Below are positions 11,263-22,830 of a stretch of 64,000 nt of DNA, in pieces; position 1 is the first letter of the stretch; each line of letters starts with the position of its first letter. A model generated the notes under the pieces. The model did not search any database. It had not been told where the DNA came from and was given only the letters and a program-made list of their open reading frames with translations. Both the position numbers and the translations under genes were made by a program. Source of the DNA: Rallus limicola (lineage: Eukaryota; Chordata; Aves; Gruiformes; Rallidae); assembly GCA_022605955.1 (NCBI GenBank), contig JAKCOZ010000606.1, positions 49,022 through 113,021 of the forward strand. Direction: 5' to 3'.

Positions 11263-13553
11263 CAGCAATCCCCATGTTTGTGAGGAGGAAACCACGATAT
11301 TTGAGAGCAGCTGCAGGTCTGAACCTGATCTGGGGTGATCTGGGGGTTTATTAAGCAGGGGAGACACCCATCAGGGCTCCAGTGTCAGGCCCTGTGCATA
11401 CCCAGTTACTACAGGAGAGCTTCTCCAGAGCAACAACACCCCCCAGCCCTTACCTGCTCTCAGAAACATGGCAATGGGGTATTTGCAGTCCAGAAAGGCA
11501 GCTTTTAAAATCCTCACCTGGCCTCTGGTGCTTTGAAACCAAGGACAGGACCACCTCCAGGCTCCTCCCTCAGCTCCCTCATTTGGTGACGAGGTCATTC
11601 TCTGCCCCCCCCCCCCCCCCTCCAAGCCCTCAGTGTCTTTTCACTATCACCACAAAGAATGAGCCACCCCCAAAGAAAGCACCTGACATGCAAAAAAAAG
11701 AATCACACAAAGGGATGGTTATTCCACCAAGAATTTCCAAGCCTGGCTGACCAACACCCAAACAAACCCCCCCCCCCAGAGAACCCAGGGCTATCCTGAG
11801 GCACAGCCAAGAAGCTTTCTACATAAGCACAAGACCACAAACCTCAGAGGACAAGTAAAACCAGGCTAAACAGAGCAGGGGGGAGGGGGGGGGGAGTGTA
11901 TCCTGAGGACAAGGATGGCTTGGAAAGCAGAACTGCTTGTTAAGGTGTCTCATTCTAACAGGAGATGCTCAACGCTGCTGTTCTGGTCCTCACAAACTCC
12001 ATCTGTCTCCCCCGAGATAGAAAGACTTGAGTGTAGCACACACAAAAAAAACACCCTACCCCCAAGAACCACCCAACCCCAGACAACCTACATGACCAGA
12101 TGGTCCAACACCACCCCACAGCACCGTGCCTGAGCTCCCACCAAGCTGCAGAGAGTCGGTGCAGGAGCAGCCTGCAGCCAGCAGGCTTTGGGGATGGAGC
12201 AGGTTTTGAGCTTGAGCTGGGTCATCACCTGCAAGAAACTTCTTAAGACAGCCAGCAAGGTGTGGAGCACACAGGGCAGAAGTTCTCTGGCTCAAGAGAG
12301 CCGGTGGTTCTCCTCACAGAGAAACACTCCAGCTCTCCTCAGAGCCCATGAAGGGATTTTTCACTGCAAAATAATACAGGAAGCATTGCTCCTCTGCTGC
12401 TTTTTCCCCTCACCTGCCTGTCCCTCCAGACCACAGCAGCTTCATACCCCTGCAAACTCTGCAGAACCAGAACCAAAATGTTCTTCCACCCCAAGCCAGG
12501 TTCCTACCAGGGGCCCTGAGGCAGCACGAGGCACAGGGCACCCAGCACCATCCCTGTGTCCCTGCTAAGGTGGCTCAGGCACTTCCAGCTGGAGAAACCC
12601 AGCTGCTGTTTTCACCTGACAAAGGATTTAATCCCACTACAAGCAGCAAAAAGCTTCACAGGCAAAGCCCCAACAGTCTCAGTATCCAGACACAAGCATC
12701 TGTGCTCCTGTCCCTCTCTGCCCCCAGCTCCAAGACCAACCGCTGCCTGTGGCAGCCCAGCCAGCCCCTGTGCTGCTCCCCAGCCCCCACAGTGGGACGG
12801 GTCCCAGTGGGGAAGCCAGGCCAGAGCACCAGCACCATCCAGGAACAGCAGAGTTCTTTCCTCAGGCAGCTCTCTGGCTGGTGAAAAGCCCCACTCCAGG
12901 GCAGCAGCACGCTCCCCTCACACCCCACACCCCCCCCAACAGCCCCCAGGCTTGAGGAGGGAAGCGGGGACCCGAGGTGGGGTGAGGGGACAGGATGGTG
13001 TCTGAGGCTGGGGCCCTCACAGAGAGTGGAGCCCTCCCCAGTGACACACACAGGCAGGGCTGATGCTCTGAGGGGGCTTTGTCCCCTTGGGCCCCCCAGT
13101 TCCTCAGGGGGCAACTCCTCAGCCCATGGCCCTCCCCACAACAGCCCCCTCCAACCCATTCAGGACCCCCCCAGCCTCCCCCCCAGCCCCCTCTCCCCGC
13201 TGATCACCCAGTAAAGATTGTCCAGCCTCGGGAGCCCCCTTCTCCTTCCCCTCCTCTCTCTGGAGACCCCTTCAGGCCCCGCAAAGCCCTTGGGGCTCCA
13301 TCACCTTCTTCAGAGGCCTCACAAAGCCTCCAGCCCCCCCTGGACCCTCTCATCAGAGCCCCCAACCCGGCCCCCTCAAATCCCTGCAAATTCCAGGGAT
13401 ACCGGTGGGCTCTCTCCCACCCCCTCGGGCCCCTTCCTGAGCCCGGGAAGCCCCCAACCCCCCTCCCCTCCCCATCCCCGAGCAACCTGCGCCCCCTCCC
13501 CCCCTCCCCGTACCCTCTCCTCGCCGCGCAGACCCCAACCTCCGCCGCTTTCA

Positions 13554-13949
<396 letters not shown>

Positions 13950-14001
13950 TCACCGGGCGGCTCCCTCAGGCGGAACCGGACGTCCGGCCCTGCGGCCGCG
14001 G

Positions 14002-14023
14002 GGCACGCTGGGAGTTGCAGTCC
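14002..14023 (-). promoter_or_regulatory. ZNF143/SBS-like motif, copy 1
   Basis: Read on the minus strand this gives ACTGCAACTCCCAGCGTGCC, close to the known ZNF143 (Staf) element ACTACAAYTCCCAGMATGC. It lies about 180 bp upstream of the GNAI3 start codon, in the sense orientation of that gene. Confidence 0.7.
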
Positions 14024-14029
14024 TCCCGC

Positions 14030-14051
14030 GGCACGCTGGGAGCCAAGGGAC
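14030..14051 (-). promoter_or_regulatory. ZNF143/SBS-like half motif, copy 2
   Basis: On the minus strand only the CTCCCAGCGTGCC half is kept; the ACTACAA half is replaced by CCTTGG. It shares spacing and orientation with the flanking copies, so it may be a decayed duplicate. Confidence 0.5.
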
Positions 14052-14114
14052 GGCCTTCCGCCTCGGTAGCGCGGGGCGCGGCGGGAAAAGAGCCGCTTCC
14101 GCCTCCGTGCCGCG

Positions 14115-14138
14115 GGGCACGCTGGGAGCTGTAGTCCC
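14115..14138 (-). promoter_or_regulatory. ZNF143/SBS-like motif, copy 3
   Basis: On the minus strand this reads ACTACAGCTCCCAGCGTGCC followed by CCGCGG, the best match of the three to the ZNF143 consensus. Such motifs are typical of housekeeping CpG-island promoters. Confidence 0.75.
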
Positions 14139-14328
14139 GCTGGGGGTTTGAGGGGTTAGGGGGACTCTCGGCTGCCCCGCGCCGGCCCCGCGGCCTGTCT
14201 CCAGCCCCCGCCTGCCACCCTGCGCCCGCCTCCTGGGGGGCTCCAGCCCCGCGCACCCCGGGGGCCAGGCCTAGGCCCTTGAGGCCACAGGGGGGTTAGG
14301 TGCTGCCCCCAGGACACGGGGTAGCTGG

Positions 14329-14530
14329 GGCTGAGCTGTGTGTCCCTGTGCGGGGCTGAGCCGTGTGTCCCTGTGCGGGGCTGAGCTGTGTGTCCCTGTG
14401 CGGGGCTGAGCCGTGTGTCCCTGTGCAGGGCCGTGCGGGGCTGAGCCGTGTGTCCCTGTGCAGGGCCGTGCGGGGCTGAGCTGTGTGTCCCTGTGCAGGG
14501 CCCAGGGTTGAGGTGTGTGTCCCCCTGTGC
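14329..14530. repeat. 25-bp minisatellite between GPR61 and GNAI3
   Basis: About eight units of GGGGCTGAGCYGTGTGTCCCTGTGC, some partly duplicated, lie between the GPR61 stop codon and the GNAI3 promoter. Confidence 0.9.
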
Positions 14531-14808
14531 AGGATCTGGGGGTGCCTGCTCCCAGCCCCAAGCTCAGGGAAGGGACCCAGCGCCCAGCAGGGCAGTAGCA
14601 GCTGGGTACCCCCATCCTGAGCGGTACCCCCTGCTGAGCCCTTCATGGGGTGGGTCCCCCAAGCCGTGCCCACCCCTCACCACCCCCAAAACCCAGCGTC
14701 GCTTCCCAGTGAGCCCAGGCAGCCCCCCCGCAGCCCCACGGAGGCACTCACACCAGCTCCTCTTTCCCTTTGCAGCCATGTTTGTCCCCGACCTTCCCCC
14801 CCTCAACG

Positions 14809-16131
14809 TTACAGCTCCGGTTTGGGACAGGTGACCCCGTCCCCGCCACGCAGTTCTGTCCCCTCGCCCGTGTCCTCATCGATCTGCCCCGGGATGCGGA
14901 AGTCAATGGGGGGCTGGTCCCGCTTGGGGCTGGGGGTACGAGGCCGGGGCTCCGCGGGGCAGCCGGTGCCCTGGAGGAACTGGAGGAAGTTCTCCTCGAT
15001 GGAGCCCTCCCGGCTGGGCAAACGCAGATCCTCCTCGGGCGGCTGCTTGAAGAAACAAGTGAGGAGCCGTCCCAGCTCGCCCCGGATCTGGCGGTTGAGG
15101 CACCCGTAGAAGAAAGGGTTGGAGGTAAAGCAGAAGTAACCGAGCCAAGTGACCACGGTCTCGGCTGCCGGCCCCACCAAGGGCTGGGTGCTCAGGGCTG
15201 TGTAGAGGTGGAAGGAGAAGTAGGGCAACCAGCAGAAGAGGAATTGGCCGCCCACGGCCAGCAGGATGGCGGCCGCCTTGCCCCCACCGAACGTCCTCTG
15301 CGGGGTGGTCCGAGGGGCTCCCGAGGTGGTCACCATGGTGGAACGGCTGCTGAGGGACTCGGAGCGACGTCGCGGCGTCTCCATCCAGGTGGGGAGGGGG
15401 CCGTGGTGCATGGCGGCCACCCGCGCCACCTTGAACATGCTGCAGTAGACCACCACGATGATGAGGAGGGGCAGGAGGAAGTAGAAGGCGGCGAAGAAGA
15501 CCACGAAGAACTTGCAATAGGGACCACGGCTCCACTGCAAGGAGCAACCGCGGCCGGCGGGCACGGGCGGGCGGTCTGGGGACAACCATCCCAGCACGGG
15601 GACCAGGGAGGTGGCCACGGCTTTGAGCCAGACACCGACGAGGACGCAAGCCACCAGCCCCACTGTCATCCTCACCTCGTAGCGCATGGGGTGCACCACG
15701 TAGTAGTAACGCTCCACGTTGATGGTGGAGATGGAGAGGATGCACATGCTGATGAAGCAGACGCTGAGGAACAGGTAAACACGGCACATGGCCTCACCAA
15801 ACACCGGGCTGTCGAAGACAGCTGAGCCAGAGAGCATCTCCAGGGGCATCAGGGTGAGGGCAGCCAGAAAGTCCACCAGGCAGAGGTGGAAGACGAAGAC
15901 AAACTTGCGCAACGCCGGCGTCTTCACGATGACGGTCATGACCGCGGCGTTGCCCACGATGGCCGTCAGGTCGATGAGCAGCATGAAGAAGAGCCCCACC
16001 GATTTAGAGGCCACGTCTTTGGGTTTGCCATCAGCTGTGCCGTTGGGGGGCATGGGGCCTGGGGAGGGCTGGAGCCCCCGTGCTGCCCTAGAGCCGTTCC
16101 AGGCCCATGGGGCAGGCAGGGAGGGCTCCAT
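14809..16131 (-). CDS. GPR61: GPR61, orphan class A biogenic-amine-like GPCR
   Basis: A single-exon coding region of 440 residues for a plasma-membrane orphan receptor that in mammals is brain-enriched and signals constitutively through Gs. Seven hydrophobic segments are present from about residue 46. Key residues: N61 in GNAAV (TM1), conserved Cys116 and Cys196 for the extracellular disulfide, ERY at 140-142 in place of DRY, CWLPY at 300-304, and NPFFY at 338-342. N-linked sites are at N12 and N30. The third loop (LPTWMETPRRRSESLSSRST) and the tail segment LPSREGSIEENFLQFLQGTG are strongly conserved GPR61 signatures. The last about 22 residues after FRIPGQI do not resemble the mammalian tail and end early. 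The ATG at 16131 gives an N terminus of normal length. GNAI3 follows on the same strand. Confidence 0.95.
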   Translation of the reverse strand: MEPSLPAPWAWNGSRAARGLQPSPGPMPPNGTADGKPKDVASKSVGLFFMLLIDLTAIVGNAAVMTVIVKTPALRKFVFVFHLCLVDFLAALTLMPLEMLSGSAVFDSPVFGEAMCRVYLFLSVCFISMCILSISTINVERYYYVVHPMRYEVRMTVGLVACVLVGVWLKAVATSLVPVLGWLSPDRPPVPAGRGCSLQWSRGPYCKFFVVFFAAFYFLLPLLIIVVVYCSMFKVARVAAMHHGPLPTWMETPRRRSESLSSRSTMVTTSGAPRTTPQRTFGGGKAAAILLAVGGQFLFCWLPYFSFHLYTALSTQPLVGPAAETVVTWLGYFCFTSNPFFYGCLNRQIRGELGRLLTCFFKQPPEEDLRLPSREGSIEENFLQFLQGTGCPAEPRPRTPSPKRDQPPIDFRIPGQIDEDTGEGTELRGGDGVTCPKPEL

Positions 16132-16899
16132 CCTTTGCCGCCGCGCCGGTGCTCACCGGCCCATCGCCCATCCTCAGGGTGATGGGGCATCGCCAAGGGG
16201 GGGGGTCACATCCTCACCCGCCTTGTGCCCGGCCGCTGGCTCCCCGGCTTGTGGTCCGGGGATGGGTGCTGCCACGGCGGAGATGCTCAGAGCACCCAAG
16301 GGTGCCCCCCAGCCCCGCTCATCTCCCTGCTCATCTCCCTGCTCCTCGCTGCCGGGCAGCGCCGGGCACCTGCAGGGAAGGTAGAGCTGTCAGCAGGGAC
16401 CCCCATCACCTCTGGGTCCCCCCATGACACCCCCCTCCAAACCCCTCTCTCAACTGAGAGCCTCATTCCCTCCAAAAAGGGGCAATTCTGGGGCTAAAGC
16501 CCCCAAACCCCAACATTTCAACCCAAAACACCCCAGTGGGTCCTTTCACGCAGAGCCTGGGGGTCATGAGGCCTCATGTGGATGGGTGGGGGTGTCACCG
16601 GCACCCCCCCACGCCTGGGTTCGCCCCTTGCGCTTCAAGAGCCGTGTGCGACCCCCTTACCCCGAGCCCCTCCCCAGGATGGGTGCTGCACTCCCACTCA
16701 CCCCAATGGGTGCTGCCAGCTGCGGAGCAGAAACCGGGGTGTGGGTGGGGGGCTGGGGGCCACCTCAGAGACCCCCCACCCCTGGGTACTTCCCGGGCGG
16801 GGAGGGTGTCCCCATCCCCTGCACCCCGGGGAACCCTCGAGGCGGGGCGGGGGGGAGGAAGGAGGGGGGGAATCGCGGATGGAAGGGGGGTGCAGGCAA

Positions 16900-17420
16900 C
16901 CGGTTCCCCTTCCCCTGTCGCCGTCCCCCCATCCCCGGCGCTCCGGGGCGATGCCGCCGGTTGGACTGCCCCCCCACCCCCCAACCCCCCATGTCCCCCC
17001 CCCCAACGGCCGCATCCCAACCGCCCCCCCCCCCCTCCCCCGGGCATCACCCCCCTAGCGGGGCTCGGCCGCGGCACCTACCCTGGGGGGCTGCATGGGG
17101 CCGCCGGCCGGGCCGAGGGCGCGGGGGGGGGCAGCCCGGGCCGTGCGGGGTTGTGGGGGGAGCCCGGGCCGTGCGGGGATGCTCGGGGCCGGGCCGGGGC
17201 CGGAGCCGCTGCGGCGAGGGATGCTCCGCACCGCCCGGCTGCTGGGTCCTAAGCGCCTCCCGCCAGCGCGGCGGTACCTCGGGCACGGCCCCCCCCGGGG
17301 GTCCCCGCGATCCGGCAGCTCCAGCGGGGCTGGGGCGGGGGTCGCTACCGGCCGGAGCCCGGCATCACCCCCGCGGGATGGGGGTTGGAGGAAGAGGGGG
17401 GGTGGGTTCCCCGTTCAAGC
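16900..17420 (-). promoter_or_regulatory. GPR61: CpG island, probable GPR61 5' end with noncoding exon
   Basis: A CpG island about 1 kb upstream of the GPR61 start. On the minus strand a good donor (CAGG then GTAGGT) lies near 17083, and an acceptor (TTCCCTGCAG) lies near 16370 just before the coding exon. This suggests a noncoding first exon spliced to the coding exon, as in mammalian GPR61. The transcription start cannot be placed. Confidence 0.5.
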
Positions 17421-18332
17421 CCCTGACGTGGCTTTGGGCTGCAGTTGCCACAGTTGCTCCCTGAAAGGGGCAGATGGGGGGGGGGGGGGGGGCTCTGGAG
17501 GGGCTGGTGGGGAACTGGGAGGGCACTCGGGGGGCTTGGGGTGGGAAGGGAAAGAGGGAGTGGGAGAGGAGGGGTGGGAGCACAGGAGGTACCCTGGGGT
17601 GGGGGGCTGTAGGAAGGAGGGGACAGGGCACAGGTCTGCAGGGGGGGGCACAGCGTGGGGACAGGGGTGAGGGGGATGCACAGAGCCATGGGGGGGGCTC
17701 AGAGCGGCCACAGAGGCCCCTAACTCTTCCCACCCCCCGCCCAGTTCCCTTTTCCTTCCTCCTAGTTCAGCAATGGGTAGCAACTGGGAGCCCCCACCCC
17801 ACCCCGCTCCACGCCTCAGTTTCCCCAGGCCATGTCTATTGCCTTAAAAGGGGGGGGGGATCCCCACCAATTCCAATGACCACCCCCCAAAATCCTGCAC
17901 AGCCTGTGAACATCCTCCTGGCAGTGCCCTGGGCCTAGGCCTGTGGCTGCCTGGGGCCTGGGGCTTGGGGGGGGGGGGGGGGGGAGCAGGGTGTCAAAGC
18001 AGGGCTGAGCAGGCCCCATCTCAGGGCCTGGGGTGTGGTGGGGTGTGTGGTGGGTCTGGAGTGGCCGGAGGGGGAGGTGGGCAGGGATGTGTCCCTGCTG
18101 CAGGCCCCGGGTGTCACGTGCCCATTGCTAGGTTACAAGGACCCAAAAATAAACCCATCCAAACCAGATTAGAAACACGGGACCTTGGATGAACCAACCC
18201 CTGTCGTACCGGGGCCCGGCAACGGCTGCCGGTGGCTCCCCCGGTCACCCGGTGTACCGGTGGGTGGTCTCCCAGGGAGCAGGATTGCTGGGGACCTCAG
18301 GGGGTCCCTATATCCCCCCCCCACCCCCCACC

Positions 18333-18537
18333 TGCCCTAGGTCCATCCCCTGCCCTAGGTCCATCCCCTGCCCTGGGTCCATCCCCTGCCCTGGGTCCAT
18401 CCCCTGCCCTAGGTCCATCCCCTGCCCTGGGTCCATCCCCTGCCCTAGGTCCATCCCCTGCCCTGGGTCCATCCCCTGCCCTAGGTCCATCCCCTGCCCT
18501 GGGTCCATCCCCTGCCTTGGGTCCATCCCCTGCCCTG
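18333..18537. repeat. 18-bp minisatellite
   Basis: About eleven units of GGTCCATCCCCTGCCCTR in tandem, with A/G alternation at the last base giving a loose two-unit pattern. The repeated GPSPAL peptide it can encode is an artefact. Confidence 0.95.
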
Positions 18538-19236
18538 TGCAGCAGCAGGATGGATCCAGCACCCCAGGGTGAGGGAAAATCTCCCCCCATCTTTGGGGGG
18601 TGCACCAAAATCCAGGGTGCCCAGCCCAGGCTCACACCCACCCAGCCCCTGCCTCTTCCCTCCCTTTTCCCTGTAACCCTTTTCCCAGTGCAGACAGGGG
18701 TTTGTCTGTGCTGACAACCCCCCCCCCCCCCCCCCCCTCCTTCTCCCCAGAACCCTGGATATTGATATGGGGGGAGCTGAGGGTTTTTCTCCTCCCTGGG
18801 GAAACTGAGGCAGGGAGCCAGGGTTGCCCCCACCCAGTCACACCAGTGTCAGCCCTGGCACAGGTGGATTTATGGCTTCGCTGTTTCCTGTCACTGGAGC
18901 ATCAATAATTCAGGCCCTGGGTGGCTGAGCCACCACGGCAGAGCCACCTGCAAATTCCTGCCGACCCCCTCACCACAGCTGATGGGAGACACCCCCCCCC
19001 AAGGCCAGGGGCACCCCACACACCCCTGGCCCCTCTGCCACAGCCATGTTGGGCACCATCCCTGGCACCCATCCTGTGCAAACCCCCCAACCAGGTGCTA
19101 GGACCCCCGTTGTGCAGCCCCCAGACTGGGATCCCCCCAACAGCTCCTCCTCAGGGACATCCAGCCCCCCCCTTACCTCCCCCTGAGCTGGCAGGGGGAG
19201 CTCAGCATGGCTGGTGCTGCAGGGGGATACGGGGGT

Positions 19237-19890
19237 GCCTTAGGAGTATGATGCACCTGGCCACCAGCACCCCAGTCCCCAAGCACCCCTCTATCCCAGC
19301 ACCCTACAGCCTCCCACCTCAGCACCCCAGTGCCCATTACCTTGGCACCCCAGCACCAAGCCGCAGTGACACCCCAGCACCCTGGCACCCCAGCACCCAG
19401 TACCCCAGCACCCCGGGACTGAACCCCTCAGCACGGTGGAGTACCTGTACCCCAGCACTCCAGTACCCCAGCACCCTGGCACCCAGTACCCCAGCACCCC
19501 AGCACCCCAGGACTGAACCCCTCAGCACCCTGGGGTCCCTGTACCACAGCACCCTGGTACCCCAGCACCCCGGGACTGAGCCCCTCAGCAATCCAGCACC
19601 CCAGCAGCCTGGCACCCAGTACCCCAGCACCCCAGGACTGAACCCCTCAGCACCGTGGAGTACCTGTACCCCAGCACTCCAGCACCCCAGCACCCCGGGA
19701 CTGAACCCCTCAGCACCCTGGGGTCACTGTACCCCAGCACCCAGTACCCCAGCACCCTGGGACTGAACTCCTCAGCACCCTGGAGACCTGTACCCCAGAA
19801 CCCTGGCACCCCAGTGCTCCAGCATCCCAGCACCCCATCACCCTGGCACACCCATCCCCCAGCACCCCGATCTCCCCAGCACAGCTGACA
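19237..19890. repeat. Complex minisatellite built from CCCAGCACC words
   Basis: Tandem CCCAGCACCC and CAGTACCCCAGCACC words are arranged into longer irregular units that repeatedly include GGGACTGAACCCCTCAGCAC. Unit length varies, so this is a degenerate higher-order array. Confidence 0.9.
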
Positions 19891-19989
19891 GGCTCCCTCC
19901 AGGACACCTGGGTCCCTGCCAGATCCCCACCATGGTGGCACAAGGACAGGGACACCCAGACCCACCAATGGGCCTGGGAGGTCGGGGTG

Positions 19990-20330
19990 TGGGTGCTGGG
20001 CAGGGATTAGCACCCGGATTAAAGCACAGGAATCGAGGACGATCAAAGGACAAAACTCCCTGGGTGGGGGACACGCTGGCACGGAGTGGGGACAGCAGGG
20101 TGAGGGGCACCCTGGGGACACGCTGCTCTGTGTTGCAGGGGGCTCCCCTTTAACTACCACCTCCTCTCCCCTATCCTCCTCCCCCCCCCCCCCCAAAAAA
20201 AAAAGCTGCATCATCTCAGGCAGTTTGTTCTGGCTCTTTTCCTCTAATTTTGGACCCAAAAAATGGCACAAATGTTTGTGTCTAAAAATACCCCCAGGGA
20301 GCAGAGCCGCTGCGTCAGCAGGGGGGGGGC
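19990..20330. promoter_or_regulatory. Candidate conserved noncoding island
   Basis: A non-repetitive, AT-richer interval inside repeat-rich DNA. It contains two GGATTA words about 20 bp apart near 20006-20025 (the type bound by OTX/CRX/PITX), a GATCAAAGGAC word near 20041, CTAAAAATAC near 20282 (MEF2-like) and TGCGTCAGCA near 20310 (MAF/AP-1-like). Regulatory function is inferred from motifs only. Confidence 0.3.
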
Positions 20331-20617
20331 AGCCCTGCCTGGCTGGGGATGGCAGCACCCAGGGGGGCTCCTGGGTGGGGAGCCCTGGGCAGGATGTGTC
20401 TCCTCCATCCTAGGGGTGGTGGGTGCTACTGGCATGGGGTGGTACTGGGGAATTTGGGCTGGAACTGGGGAATAGGGTGGGGCCAGAGGATGTGGGTCGG
20501 TGGTACCAGCAGGGCAGGATGGGCACCGGCTGTGGCAGCACAGAAGGATTTGGGGTTGGGTCAGGAGAAGGGTGGGATGGGGATGCTGGTGAGGCTGCAG
20601 CTGGCACGGTGTGGGGT

Positions 20618-21450
20618 GGGGTAGGATGGCATGGGATGGGATGGGATGGGGTGGGATGGATGGATGGATGGATGGATGGATGGATGGATGGATGGAGGGA
20701 TGGATGGATGGATGGATGAGATGGGGTGGGATGGGAACAAAGATGGGGGTAGGGACTGGGATGGGGATGAAGACAGTGATGGGATGGGAATGAGGACGGG
20801 GATGGACATGAGGATGGGGTAGCATGGGGATGGGATAGCATGGGGATGGGAATAGGATGGGATGGGGTGTAGATGGGGACAGGAATGGAGGTAGGATGGG
20901 GATGTGGGTAAGGGATGGGGGCTGTGATGGGGACAAGGATGAGGTGGGATAGGGGTGGGATGGGATGAGGACAGGGTTGGAGGTAGGAGATTGGGACTGG
21001 GATGAGGAAAAGGCTGACATGGGGTGGGTATGGAACAAGGGGAGGGTGGGGACTGGGATGGAATGGGAATATGAATAGGAGCTCAGGATGAGGATGGGAT
21101 GGGTGATGGGGATGGGGATGGGATGGAGATGGGATGGGATAGGGGATGGGGATGGAATGGGATGGGGATGGGAATGAGGATGGGATGGGGGATGGGGATG
21201 GGGATGGGGGATGGGGATGGGGATGGGATAGGATGGGATGGGATGGAATGGGTTGGGATGGGATGGGGATGGGATGGAGATGGGATGGGATGGAATGGGT
21301 TGTAATGGGATGGGAAGGGGGATAGGGATGGGATGGAGATGGGATGGGGGATGGGGATGGGATGGGTTGGGGGATGGGGATGGGTTGGGATGGGAATGGG
21401 ATTGGGGTGGGATGGGGATGGGGTGTGATAGGGTGTGATGGGGAGGGGAT
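20618..21450. repeat. GGGAT/GGAT simple-repeat array
   Basis: About 830 bp of GGGATGG, GGGGATGG and GGATGGGAT words, including a clean run of ATGG units at about 20655-20718. G-rich on the plus strand with potential for quadruplex structure. Not a telomeric repeat: the TTAGGG word is absent. Confidence 0.93.
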
Positions 21451-21469
21451 GGGGAGGGGACGACGGGGA

Positions 21470-22260
21470 TGCTGGGGCCGGTGGTCGGTTCCTCCCGGGG
21501 GTCTCAGGCCGGGGGGGACACACACGCGGCCCACGAGGGGTTAAGCGGGCGCTGCCGCTATTGGTGGCGGGCGAAGCGGCGGCAGCCAATGGGCACCAGC
21601 CGTGCGCGGGGTGCGCCGCGCCGGGGCCGCCCCCAGACCCTGTCCCGGGGCCGCGGGTGCGCGCAGCAGCCGGTGCGGTGCGGCCCGGCCCGCTCGGCCC
21701 CGCTCGGCTCGGCCCGGCCCCGCTCGCCTCGATTCGGCCTCACTCGGCCCCGCTCGGCTCGGCTCGGTTCGGTTCGGCTCTGTTCGGTCCCGCTCGGCTC
21801 GGCTCGGCCCGCTCGGCCCCGTTCGGCTCGGTTCGGCCTCATTCGGGTCGGTTCGGCCTCATTCGGGTCGGTTCGGCCTCATTCGGGTCGGTTCGGCCGC
21901 ATTCGGGTCGGTTCGGCCTCGCTCGGCTCGGTTCGTCTCCCTTCGGCTCGTTCCGGTTCGGCTCGGCCTCCCCCGCCGCCGTCCTCCGCACCGGCCCCGG
22001 TACCAGGCTCCGGTAACGCCCCGGGAAGCGGGCGGGGGGGAGGCGGCGAGCATCCTCCGTCAGCAGCAGGGTCGGGACCGGTGTGGGGGGAGGCGGGGGG
22101 GAGGCCGGGACGGACCCGGGTGTGTGGGGGAGCGGCCGGGGCCGCCTGCGCAGCGCTGGGGGAGCAGCTGGGGCTGCGGCGGGCGGGCAGGGGCCCGGAG
22201 GCGATCGGCGGCTCGGGGCAGGCGGCGACCCAGGGGCACGGAGCGGCACCGGGGCCCGGA
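21470..22260 (+). promoter_or_regulatory. AMIGO1: CpG island, probable AMIGO1 promoter and noncoding exon 1
   Basis: A strong CpG island beginning about 1.6 kb upstream of the AMIGO1 coding exon. In mammals AMIGO1 has a noncoding first exon and the whole coding region in exon 2, and this layout would fit. The exact start and splice sites could not be fixed. Confidence 0.55.
21690..21970. repeat. CGGYT-rich array with 20-bp units inside the CpG island
   Basis: A CpG-dense array of CTCGGCTCGG and TTCGG words. At 21835-21925 it resolves into about four units of TTCGGCCTCATTCGGGTCGG. It adds many CpGs to the presumed AMIGO1 promoter. Confidence 0.88.
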
Positions 22261-22264
22261 GCCG

Positions 22265-22830
22265 CCCTACGCCACGACACCGGGGCCTGGAGCCACCCTG
22301 CACCACAACACCGGGGCACAGAGGCACCCCGCACCCTGACACCAGGGCCTAGAGACACCCTGCACCGTGATACCAGGGCACAGAGACACCCCGTGCTGTG
22401 ACACCGGGACCCGGAGCCACCCTGTGCCGTGACACCGGGGCCTAGAAACACCCCACACCGTGATACCAGGGCCTGGAGCCACCCTGTGCTGTGACACCAG
22501 GGCCTGGAGCCACCCTGTGCTGTGACACCAAGGTGCAAAGACACCCCATGCTGTGACACCGGGGCCTGGAGCCACCCTGCACCACAACACCGGGGCACAG
22601 AGACACCCTGCACCATGATACCAGGACCTGGAGACACCCCACGCCGTGACACCGGGGCCTAGAGACACCCTGCACCACAACGCCAGGGCCTAGAGACACC
22701 CTCCGCTGTGACACCCGGGCCCAGAAACACCCTGCACCGTGATACCAGGGCACGGAGCCACCCCACGCCGCAACACCCAGGTACAAAGCCACCCCTGCTG
22801 TGACACTGGGTGACCAAGGCCACCCCACAC
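22265..22830. repeat. 31-bp minisatellite upstream of AMIGO1
   Basis: About eighteen units of 31 bp (core ACACCGGGGCCTGGAGCCAC followed by CCTGCACCGTG). Degenerate units continue to about 23060, ending some 60 bp before the AMIGO1 start codon. Confidence 0.93.

Noticed and set aside
14770..15825. A 351-codon plus-strand open frame
   Set aside because: It is the antisense shadow of GPR61, whose minus-strand frame is clearly the conserved one.
20618..21450. Interstitial telomeric sequence
   Set aside because: The words are GGGAT and GGAT; TTAGGG tandem units are absent.
20410..21534. Long HPSP/IPIP-rich open frame on the minus strand
   Set aside because: It comes from the GGGAT simple-repeat array and has no non-repetitive coding signal.
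22265..22830. CRISPR-like regular repeats
   Set aside because: The 31-bp units are directly contiguous with no unique spacers, and the window is a vertebrate genome. The same applies to the other arrays.
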